Origin: Hippasteria phrygiana
Taxonomy: Eukaryota; Echinodermata; Asteroidea; Valvatida; Goniasteridae
Reading direction: 5' to 3'
DNA: 64,000 bases
Assembly (NCBI GenBank): GCA_037893225.1
Contig: JAZGUH010000950.1
Location: forward strand, 1-64,000
Shown: in pieces, positions 23,149-33,832 of the stretch
Layout: each line of letters begins with the position of its first letter
Numbering within the stretch: position 1 is the first letter of the stretch
Program-made: the position numbers and the translations under genes
The notes under the pieces: model-generated
Told to the model about the DNA's origin: nothing
Seen by the model: the letters and a program-made list of their open reading frames with translations, nothing else
Database searches by the model: none

Positions 23149-23538
23149 AGTACGAGATGCCTTTGGTATTTTCATTTTCCTGAGTTTTTGTTTCTGTGAG
23201 CGGGCCTCTGCTGCCATGATAGGCCTACACATCAACCAGACTGACAATATTGGAGAAGGGGTAAGTGGGAAATGGGGGCGGGGGTTGACAGGCCACGGGA
23301 GGGGGAGCAAAGCAATGGGTAGGGGAAGCCGTGCAATGGGGAACGGGGAACTCAATATCACAATTAACCATTACTGAATCGGAATTATAGTTTAGACATA
23401 TTTATTTTTTACTTTTAAATGACGTCACCCGTTTTGGTCATCACGTTTATTTGCAAAGGGTATATCAAACGTACAGTTTGCAGTATATATTTTTTGATTT
23501 ATTTATATATTAGTTACTTCTGAAATAATCGTTTACTA

Positions 23539-24149
23539 TTAAAGGGACACATTGCTTTGGATGTGATTTGGGCTATAAAACTGAAATGGATCTGGTTGGG
23601 AAGCTTTTTTAAAAGTAGAATATAAAGATTCACATAACTATCCCTTCAAATTGCGTGGTTTTTGTTTAATTTCGTGACAAATAACGGTCCGCCATTTTGT
23701 AGATCCAAATTTGTGACTCCACAAAATGGCGGACCGTGTTCACCAGTCGTATTTCCAGTCGCAGCTGGTTGATGTACGTTCTGTTGATCCATTCTGATGT
23801 ACTGTGGCACTGCGCGCAGCACTGGCGATATGTCGCGCAAATGGTGCCGGATATGGGGGAATTCACTTAGCCTTTGATTTTTAGCCACTGGCTGCAGCGC
23901 CAGCCAAAAGTCTCTCTATACAGCATATTTTGCGCATTATTTAGACGGTGGTATTTACTACTGGAAATAAGTCTATGTTTCGCGGGTCAGATATCAGGGG
24001 TCAGAGGCCATTTTTTGGTTTTGTAATCACTACTCACTAATTACAACACATTATACGTGTTTTTTTGCATGAAGAACTCTTATAAAAGATAAGGAACATT
24101 TCCAAACAGCAAAATTTCATGACATTTGAAGGCAATGTGTCCCTTTAAA
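23539..24149. mobile_element. MITE with TTAAAGGGACACATTGC ends
   Basis: Left ATTAAAGGGACACATTGC and right GCAATGTGTCCCTTTAAAT form terminal inverted repeats of about 18 bp around 611 bp. The interior holds an inverted repeat around ACGGTCCGCCATTTTGT (23685-23740). Non-coding. Confidence 0.7.
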
Positions 24150-24374
24150 TAAAATAATTTTCAAGCATTATAGAACAACTAGTGGGAAATTTCTTTCACA
24201 AAAATACGTTAATTTGGAATAATCAGCAAAACAAATATTGTGATGCAAAAGCTCTTCTTTTTTTATCTTTTGATTTCTTGTTTGCAATATCAATACCAAT
24301 ATTTATTGCGATATTTATCGTTCGAAACTGATTAATCATAATCCTCATTTGGCTGGTACTGCGCCGAGTTAAAA

Positions 24375-24695
24375 GTTGCAGAGGTCAACCGGAAGCAAGT
24401 TCGATCAAGGAAAATTGGTTAGCCAGTTGTCGATTCGTGATGTAACTTACACATGCGCAGTCAGTGCAAACAATAGTTGGACAAACTATGGTGTCACTAG
24501 TCCCCGTTTCACTTGTCACAGTTTAGTACGACCAATGTTGCTATTGATAACCAGCGCGACCATACCCTGTATATGCTGGTTCCTGATAGTCGACTAGAGT
24601 ATAGTCGACTAGCCTGCGTTCGGTTAAAGTAAGCCCAACAATGGTCGACTATAGTTAACCATAGTCCTTGATCGACCTTGCTCTTTGACAACAAA
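24375..24695. mobile_element. DNA transposon remnant with GATCAAGGA/GTTAACC ends, copy 1
   Basis: Left GCAAGTTCGATCAAGGAAAA and right ATAGTTAACCATAGTCC then TTGATCGACCTTGCTC are inverted. TAGTCGACTAG palindromes lie inside the right end. Shares both ends with the larger copy at 43768-44275. Confidence 0.65.
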
Positions 24696-24770
24696 ATGAA
24701 CCCGGGCTGAGACTGCGTCTGTTAAAACCTTGTATAGTTTGAGGTAAATACAAGCGATAAGAAACGTAAC

Positions 24771-27700
24771 TAGAGGCATGAGGTTGGTGTTTGTGGACAA
24801 ACACAGGGCTGTTTCGTTTTTGTTTTTTTAGTTTGGATGTGAAATGTGAATACAATAATTTAAGTTTGTCAAAGAATCGCGCTGCTGCCAGTTTTCTTTG
24901 GTAATTTTGAAATTAATTAAAGTTGTTTGTAGTAGTAACATGTGATGACGTCATCATAACGTATCTATAAACTTGCTGACCTACCTAGATATTACTTTTC
25001 AACTTAATCGGACTTATACTTTTGTTTATATATGGCTTCATAAACAGCCCCTTTAAGATGACGTCACGTGACATGTGATGACATCATCATAATGTCAAGT
25101 CACTTTTCATATATAAACCTATATGTACTGGGCTACCTAGATATTACTTTTCAAATTAATCGGACTGATACTTTTGTTTTCATATGGCTTAAAAAACTGT
25201 CCCTTTAAGATGACGTCATGTGGCATGTGATGACGTCATCATCATGTCATGTCAATTTTCATCTATAAACCAACTGGCCTACCTAGGTATTTTTAAAAAA
25301 CTTAATCGGAATTGTACCTTTGTCTATATATGGCTTCAAAAACTGCCCCTTTAAAATGACGTCACGGACATGTGATGACGTCATCATAATGTCAAGTCAA
25401 ATTTCATCTATAAACCTACTGGGCTACCTAGATATTACTTTTCAACTTAATCGGACTTGTACTTTTGTTTATATATGGCTTCGAAAAATGCCCCTTTAAG
25501 ATGACGTCACGTGACATGTGATGACGTCATCATGACGTAAACGTTCGTTACACATTGTGAGCAGTTGGGGTAAGTGTCTGCCAAGTTTAAAAGTAGCCAA
25601 AGTGGCCGGTAAGAAAGAAAACGTTTACAAATGCTATGGGCAATATTCTAGCGACTTGAAAAACATATTTTTTTATGACGTCATCATGACGTCACACAAT
25701 TTTCGCTTTTTAGGGCATATCTTTGAGACATACCAAAGCTATAACAAAAAGCATTTTGAAAATATCTTGTTTTGTTCGGTAGATATATTGAAAAGAATGT
25801 TACGATTAAAATTGTTTTATAATTTAGCGACTTGAAAAAAGACTACAAATCAACCCTTTTTATAAACAGCATGCACATTTAAGCCATGGTAACCTGCCCT
25901 TCCCAGAATTCCTTTGTGTTATATTGAATTTGGTCTAAATTTTGAAATGGCTGTTATTTCTTACTTGAGTGAGCCACGATCATGAAATTTTGGAATTAGG
26001 TACAGAAAAATTCAATGTATACATTTTTGTAATCAGATTGACCCTTACATGCGTTTAAAAAAAAAATGTTTGATGACGTCATCATGACCTCACACAATTT
26101 TCGCCTTTTAGGGCATATCTTTGAGACATACCAAAGCTATAACAAAAAGAATTTTCAAAATATCTTGTTTAGATATATTGAAAAGAATGTTACGATTAAA
26201 ATTGTTTTATAATTTAGCGACTTGAAAAAAGACTACAAATCAACCCTTTTTATAAACAGCATGCACATTTAAGCCATGGTTACCTGCCCTTCCCAGAATT
26301 CCTTTGTGTTATATTGAATTTGGTCTAAATTTTGAAATGGCTGTTATTTCTTACTTGAGTGAGCCACGATCATGAAATTTTGGAATTAGGTACAGAACAA
26401 TTCAATGTATACATTTTTGTAATCAGATTGACCCTTACATGCGTTTAAAAAAGAAAATTTTTGATGACGTCATCATGACCTCACACAATTTTCGCCTTTT
26501 AGGGCATATCTTTGAGACATACCAAAGCTATAACAAAAAGAATTTTCAAAATATCTTGTTTTTTTCGTTAGATATATTAAAAAGAATGTTACGATTTTCA
26601 AAATTCAAAAATTCATAAAAAATCACGTGATGACGTCATCATTACGTAAAAGTTCGGCAGACATTCTGAGCAGTTGGTCTAAGTGTCTGCCAAGTTTAAA
26701 GCCAATCGGCTGCTTAAAAGTGGCCAAAATGCCGGTTAGAAAGAAAACGTGCACAAATGCTATGGGCATTTGGCTGAAAAAGAAAAAAAAAAAGAAACTA
26801 GAGGCATGAGGTTGGTGTTTGTGGACAAACACAGGGCTGTTTCGTTTTTGTTTTTTTAGTTTGGATGTGAAATGTGAATACAATAATTTATGTTTGTCAA
26901 ACAATCGCGCTGCTGCCAGTTTTCTTTGTTAATTTTGAAATTAATTAAAGTTGTTTGTAGTAGTAACATGTGATGACGTCATCATAGCGTCACATAAATT
27001 TTCATCTATAAACTTGCTGACCTACCTAGATATAACTTTTAAACTTAATCGGACTTGTACTTTTGTTTATATATGGCTTCAAAAACTGCCCCTTTAAGAT
27101 GACGTCACGTGACATGTGATGACGTCAACATCATGTCATGTCAATTTTCATCTATAAACCTACTGGGCTACCTAGATATTACTTTTAAACTTAATCGGAC
27201 TTGTACTTCTGTAGATATGCGCCTTCAAAAACTGCCCCTTTAAGATGACGTCACAAGTGATGACGTCATCATAACGTCATGTCAATTTGCATTTATAAAA
27301 CTACTTGGATACCTAGATATTACATTTTAACTTAATCGAACTTGTACTTTTGTAGATATATGGCTTTGAAAAATGCCCCTTTAAGATGACGTCACGTGAC
27401 ATGTGATGACGTCATTATGACGTAAAAGTTCGGCACACATTGTGAGCAGTTGGGGTAAGTGTCTGCCAAGTTTAAAATTAGCCAAAGTGGCCGGTAAGAA
27501 AGAAAACGTTTACAAATGCTATGGGCAATATTCTAGCGACTTGAAAAAAAGAATTTTTTGATGACGTCATCATGACGTCACACAATTTTCGCTTTTTTGG
27601 GCATATCTTTGAGACATACCAAAGCTATAACAAAAAGAATTTTGAAAATTTCTTGTTTAGTTCGCTAGATATATTGAAAAGAATGTTACGATTTACACAA

Positions 27701-28963
27701 TTTAAAAATTCAGCGACTTGAACAAAGACTACAAATCAACCTTTTTATAAACAGCATGCACATTTAAGCCATGGTTATCTGCCCTTCCCAGAATTCCTTT
27801 GTGTTATATTGAATTTGGTCTAAATTTTCAAATGGCTGTTATTTCTTACTTGAGTGAGCCACGATCATGAAATTTTGGAATTAGAGAGAGGAAAATTCAA
27901 TGTATACATTTTTGTAATCGGATTGACCATTACATGCGTTTAAAAAAAAAAAAAATTGATGACGTCATCATGACGTCACACATTTTCTCCCTTTTAGGGG
28001 ATATCTTTGAGACATACCAAAGCTATAACAAAAATAATTTTGAAAATGTATTGTTTTGTTCGCTAGATATATTGAAAAGAATGTTACGATTTTAAAATTA
28101 AAAAAATTCATAAAAAGTCACGTAATGACGTCATCATGACCTCATTTTAGATTTTGCATTCTAGTGACAGTATCTACCTACCCACCACTTTTCATGACGA
28201 TCGGACCTATCCTTATATGTGTTTTAAAAAATCACATTTTTGATGACGTCATCATGACGTCACACATTTTTTCCCTTTTAGGGCATATCTTTGAGACATA
28301 CCAAAGCTATCACAAAAAGAATTTTGAAAATATCTTGTTTTGTTTGCTAGATATATTGAAAAGAATGTTACGATTTTAAAACTTCAAAAATTCAGCGACT
28401 TGAAAAAAGACTAGGAATCATCCCCTTTTATAAACAGCAAGCACATTTAAGCCATGGTTATCTGCCCTTCCCAGAATTCCTTTGTGTTATATTGAATTTG
28501 GTCCAAATTTTGAAATGGTTGTTATTTCTTACTTGAGTGAGCCACGATCATGAAATTTTGGAATTACGTACAGCAAAATTCAATGTATACATTTTTGTAA
28601 TCGGATTGACCCTTACATGCGTTAAAAAAAAAAAACATTTTTGATGACGTCATCATGACGTCACACAATTTTCGCTTTTTAGGGCATATCTTTGAGACAT
28701 ACCAAAGCTATATCAAAAAGAATTATGAAAATATCTTGTTTTTTTAGTTAGATATATTGAAAAGAATGCTACGATTTTCAAATTTCAAAAATTCATAAAA
28801 AATCACGTGATGACGTCATCATTACGTAAAAGTGCGGCAGTCATTCTGAGCAGTTGGTCTAAGTGTCTGTTAAGTTTAAAGGCAATCGGTTGCTCAAAAG
28901 TGGCCAAAGTGCCGGTTAGAAAGAAAACGTGTACAAATGCTATGGGGAAAAGTCTGAAAAAGA

Positions 28964-29016
<53 letters not shown>

Positions 29017-30240
29017 ATCTTAACGAAAACAAGGGCTGTTTCGGAAAAGTTTCCGAAACAGCCAACTAGACATCTGGTGCAGTGTTTGTGGACAAACACA
29101 GGGCTGTTTTGTTTTTTTGTGTAAAATTGTGATTAAAATGAAATTTCAAAAATTTCAAAAATCATAAAAAAATTTACGATGACGTCATCATGACATCATT
29201 TCAGATTTTGCATGCTAGTGACAGTATCTACCTACCCACTACTTTTCATGACGATCGGACCTATCCTTATATGTGTTTTAAAAAAGCACATTTTTGATGA
29301 CGTCATCATGACGTCATACATTTTTTTCCCTTTTAGGGCATTTCTTTGAGACCTACCAAAGCTATAACAAAAAGAATTTTGAAACTATCTTGTTTTGTTT
29401 GCGAGATATATTTAAAAGAATGTTACGATTTCAAAATTTCAAAAATTCATAACAAATCACGTGATGATGTCATCATGACGTCACTTCGGCTTCTGCATCC
29501 TAGTGACAGTATCTACCTACCCACCAATTTTCATGACGATCGGACCTATCCTTATATGTGTTTTTAAAAAGCACATTTTTGATGATGTCATCATGACGTC
29601 ACACATTTTCTCCCTTTTAGGGCATATCTTTGAGACCTACCAAAGCTATAACAAAAAGAATTTTGAAAATATCTTGTTTTGTTCGCTAGATATATTGAAA
29701 AGAATGTTACGATTATATAATTTTGAAAAATTCATAAAAAATCACGTGATGACGTCATCATGACGTCACTATGGATTCAGCATCCTAGTGACAGTATCTA
29801 CCTACCCACCAATTTTCATGACGATCGGACCTATCCTTATATGTGTTTTAAAAAAGCACATTTTTGATGATGTCATCATGACGTCACACATTTTCTCCCT
29901 TTCAGGGCATATCTTTGAGACATACCAAAGCTATAACAAAAAGAATTTTGAAAATATCTTGTTTTGTTCGCTAGATATATTGAAAAGAATTTTACGATTT
30001 TGAAATTTCAAAAATTCATAAAAAATCACGTGATGACGTCATCATGACGTAAATGTTCGGCATACATTCTGAGCAGTTGGTTCAAGTGTCTGCCAAGTTT
30101 AAAGCCAATCGGCACCATAAAAGTAGCCAAAATGCCAGTAAGAAAGAAACGTGTACAAATGCTATGGGCATTTGGCTGAAAAAGAAGAAAAAAAAAAAAA
30201 AGAAACGAGAGATGTGTGACTGTTGATGAACAGTACACAT
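24771..30240. repeat. Satellite-like domain dense in TGACGTCA (CRE-type) palindromes
   Basis: About 5.5 kb of nested repeats. The sentence-like unit is TGATGACGTCATCATGACGTCA, then CATTTTCTCCCTTTTAGGGC, ATATCTTTGAGACATACC, GCTATAACAAAAAGAATTTT, and GATATATTGAAAAGAATGTT, recurring every ~300-400 bp. A higher-order period is visible: the block starting TAGAGGCATGAGGTTGGTG at 24771 recurs at 26799 (2028 bp apart). By eye there are roughly 40 TGACGTCA sites, often paired and often next to CACGTGA. No coding capacity. The strings of A (28960-29018) belong to the unit ends. Confidence 0.85.
29033..29063. repeat. Perfect hairpin in the satellite
   Basis: GGCTGTTTCGGAAA - AG - TTTCCGAAACAGCC, following a long A-tract. 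The same hairpin is at about 32800-32830 and a co-varied version at about 32711-32741. Confidence 0.85.
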
Positions 30241-30744
30241 AGCTTTTCCGCTCTGCATTTTTTTTTTTTTTTACATGAAAGGAATTAAGGAATAAAGAGT
30301 AAGTTTAAAGAGTGAAAGTATTAAGAGTGAAAGTATAATAAAGGTTGCATGAAATATACCTTAGATTTGTAGATATGTTTTCTTTGCGATTATAAGTATC
30401 GCACTTTGATGTGTTTTGGTTCATGTTGGTTCACGTCATTATGGTCTTAATTTGGAGAATTAAAAACACAGAATTTAAAAAGGGAATCATTTACAACTCG
30501 ATTTGTGGGGTTAGCACTGTACATTGTGTACAAATGATGTATGTGCGCGATGCGCGGATGTTCGAGTGGCCAATTTGTTTCTCTAGGAAGGTTAGGGGCA
30601 ATTACCATAAATGGGCGTATCTAGACCGCTATTACGATCAAGCATATTCATGATTAAGTTAATTTATATAACAAGCATCGCACGCATTATTCAGACAGCT
30701 ATATCAGGTTGAAGTAAAAATATTTTGTCTAGCTACTGTTGTGG
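30241..30744. other. Gene-free stretch, nothing recognised
   Basis: Unique-looking AT-rich sequence between the two satellite blocks. Confidence 0.4.
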
Positions 30745-30812
30745 CTATATTGGTAGAGCACTGAAAGCTTTAGACTACAGAGGCCTGAGTTCGAATCCTC
30801 TGCCCGATCTAT
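30742..30812 (+). mobile_element. tRNA-like SINE head
   Basis: TGGCTATATTGGTAGAGCAC (box A-like) followed by GAGTTCGAATCCTC (box B) with roughly tRNA spacing. The stems do not close well, so a pseudo-tRNA or SINE head rather than a working tRNA. Confidence 0.5.
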
Positions 30813-30864
30813 ATTTCAAGGGAAAACACAACGTCTATTTATGACAATTGACCCTAACTTATCT

Positions 30865-31835
30865 CACTTCCGTTTTGGACCGGAAGGAAGGGTCACGTGA
30901 ATTTGCACGTAATATAAAAAATGAAGACCCTGGATTATTCTATCGGTTCCCATAAAAATCAAAATCAGATCTCTCTCGATTGATTTTTATATTGATTTTC
31001 AAAGATTAAACTTTCAAGTTATAAGGCACTTCCGGTTTGGACCGGAAGGAAGGGTCACGTGACTTTGCACGTTATATAAAAAATGAAGACCCTGGATTAT
31101 TCTATCGGTTCCCGTAAAAAGCAAAATCAGATCTCTCTCGATTGATTCTATATTGATTTTCAAAGATTAAACTTTCAAGTTGTAAGGCACTTCCGGTTTG
31201 GACCGGAAGGAAGGGTCACGTGACTTTGCACGTAATATAAAAAATGAAGACCCTGGATTATTCTATCAGTTGCCGTAAAAAGCAAAATCAGATCTCTCTC
31301 GATTGATTTTTATATTGATTTTCAAAGATTAAACTTTCAAGTTATAAGGCACTTCCGGTTTAGACCGGAAGGAAGAGTCACGTGACTTTGCACGTAATAT
31401 ACAAAAAGAAGACCCTGGATTATTCTATCAGTTGCCGTAAAAAGCAAAATCAGATCTCTCTCGATTGATTTTATATTGATTTTCAAAGATTAAACTTTCA
31501 AATTATAAGGCACTTCCGGTTTGGACCGGAAGGAAGGGTCACGTGACTTTGCACGTAATATAAAAAATGAAGACCCTGGATTATTCTATCGGTTCCCGTA
31601 AAAAGCAAAATCAGATCTCTCTCGATTGATTTTATATTGATTTTCAAAGATTAAACTTTCAAATTATAAGGCACTTCCGGTTTGGACCGGAAGGAAGGGT
31701 CACGTGACTTTGCACGTAATACAAAAAATGAAGATCCTGGATTATTCTATCAGTTCACATTAAAGCAAAATCAGATCTCTCACGGTTGATTTTATATTGA
31801 TTTTCAAAAACTAAATCTAGAAATCTTTGGTTGCT
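30865..31835. repeat. 161-162 bp tandem satellite with CCGGAAG and CACGTG palindromes
   Basis: Six units start at 30865, 31027, 31188, 31350, 31511 and 31672. Each opens with a CACTTCCGGTTTGGACCGG / AAGG palindrome (two inverted CCGGAAG, the ETS core), then GGGTCACGTGACTT (E-box palindrome), then GACCCTGGATTATTCTATC and CAGATCTCTCTCGATTGA. Units are highly similar to each other. A diverged seventh unit is at 32258-32430. Confidence 0.9.
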
Positions 31836-31839
31836 TGTA

Positions 31840-32460
31840 ATCTGATACTTGATGACGTCATCGTGACGTCATTATCGGAAAACTCGAGAGCTATGTAAAC
31901 TATGCTATCTGAAGCAGAAATCTGCATTATATCTCCTGCGGTTGATTTTTCAGCAAATTTTTTAGGTTTAAAGGTCTTTTCATTGCAACTTCCGGTCTGG
32001 TGACGTCATCAATCTTTCTCCACCTCAACTTGTTCTTAGCGTGAAGCCGATTACATACATCAATTATAGAGTGATTTCAGCAAACTTCGCCACACACATC
32101 GACCGATTATTCATTTTAAGCATTTTTCAACTTGCCGCTAGAGGGCGCTCGAACATTTTATGACGTCACATGTAATTTTTTTGTGAAGTACAACCTAGTC
32201 GGAGACCAACATCGTTGAAAGCAAGTTCCCATCTTTTTCCACTTTCAAATGATGAGGCACTTCCGGTTTGGACCGGAAGGAAGGGTCACGTGATTTGACG
32301 CGCACGAGATAAAATAAAGATCCTGGATTATACTATCAATTCCCACAAAAATCAAGTTCCGGGCTCTCACGGTTGATTTTATATTGATTTTCAAAGATTA
32401 AATCTGCTAATCTTTAATTGCTTGTAATTTGATACATGATGACGTCATCATGACGTCAGA
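31840..32460. repeat. Diverged satellite units with CRE palindromes
   Basis: Bridges the two satellites: GATGACGTCATCGTGACGTCA at about 31850, GTGACGTCATCA at about 32000, ATGACGTCACAT at about 32160, a diverged 162-bp unit from 32258, and GATGACGTCATCATGACGTCA at about 32438. Confidence 0.7.
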
Positions 32461-32579
32461 GTAATATGTACGAGTTCAGTACAGGGTCTGAGTGTATGCC
32501 AACTCTCATTAAGATTGAAGTTTGTTTAAGGGCAAAAGTGCCGATTAGAAAAAACGTGCATAAAGTTTATGGGGTTTTG

Positions 32580-32749
32580 GGGAGAAAAAGAAAAAGAAGA
32601 CGAAGAAGAAGAAAAAAAAAAACCGGAACGAAAACAATACCTTTTCCGCAGGTATGCGGAAAAGCTAAAAAAAAAAAAAAAGAAAAAAAAAAAAATCTTA
32701 ACGAAAACAAGGGCTGTTTTGGAAAAGTTTCCAAAACAGCCAAAAAAAA

Positions 32750-32781
<32 letters not shown>

Positions 32782-32835
32782 ATCTTAACGAAAACAAGGG
32801 CTGTTTCGGAAAAGTTTCCGAAACAGCCAATAATG
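32580..32835 (+). repeat. Purine-rich tracts with three perfect hairpins
   Basis: A-rich runs separate three short palindromes: CCTTTTCCGCA-GGTA-TGCGGAAAAG (about 32640), GGCTGTTTTGGAAA-AG-TTTCCAAAACAGCC (about 32712) and GGCTGTTTCGGAAA-AG-TTTCCGAAACAGCC (about 32800). The last two sit in otherwise near-identical 88-bp units. Confidence 0.8.
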
Positions 32836-33400
32836 TGTCCTCCAATGTTTAGTGTCTAAAGGCTTGTCAGTCGCCAAAGCCATGTGCCAAATTATGACTG
32901 AGCAAAACAGCACAAGTGATATATACAATATGAATCAGTGGCATGTCCCGGTTTTGGGTGGGGGCCAATTGCGAATTTTGTTTTAAAGGTGGTCCCAATA
33001 TGTTTTTCGCCTGGATACGCCACTGGTATAAATACAGTATTTACAAAGTGACTTGAAAATTTTACAAGGCTAACTTTAGTTGAGAAACAGTACTCCTGTT
33101 GTATAAATATATATATATTTAATTTAAGAAATAACTTTTTAAATCTAAGAATACATTCTAAACACAAATTTGTGGTTCCCTTGAAAGAGCTAAATAATCT
33201 GACACGTAAAGGTAGTATACACCATTTGCTTTTGAACACTGACCTGTTAAAATTGTGTGTGCATAGATGCCGGGAAAACCGTAGTCTGCGTATAGTATGG
33301 AGAACAAATATTTTCTAGTAGTCTGGTTCCCTGACCATACTTTAGACAAAACGGAGCAACTCATAGACGTCAGGGAATTATCAGGTCGGGAAACTAGGCT

Positions 33401-33436
33401 ATTTCCAACGATTGTCGGCCAACAATCGTTGGAAAA
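33401..33436. repeat. Perfect hairpin TTTCCAACGATTGT / ACAATCGTTGGAAA
   Basis: Stem of about 15 bp around a CGGCC loop in otherwise unique sequence downstream of gene D. Confidence 0.8.
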
Positions 33437-33832
33437 CGATATAAATTTCCACTTTTTTGAAAACGACAGCGCACCAGGTGCCATGATTTCACAGGATGAT
33501 TGAGACTGCTATTTACTTTCAGTCTATTTACTTACAATTGTTGTTGTTGGAGGTTTGCAAAATGATGTAAACTACCTTTAAGACATCCGAGATGAATTGA
33601 ATGCGCAAATTCCCTCCTCTCGTGCTCTCGAAGACCTCAAATTACAGATTTTAGATCGGATACGTTTTTTTCAGAGTAAAAGAATGTCTTAAAATAAAAA
33701 ATTTCATAGCAACTTCTATCGTAAAACTCGTTCCCGAAATTTGGGTTTTTCTCATAAGGTGTCGTAGTTTCTCGTGAAGTCTCCCGATTTCTCGTTTTGT
33801 ATTTTTAATCTGCGAGGTCATCCTACAACACC

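Noticed and set aside
28163..30003. Recurrent ORFs starting M-T-V-S-T-Y-P-P
   Set aside because: They repeat with the CRE satellite unit and end at variable places; they are satellite translations.
24771..32460. Regularly spaced palindromes as a possible CRISPR array
   Set aside because: Units are diverged and long, spacers are themselves repeated, and the genome is eukaryotic.
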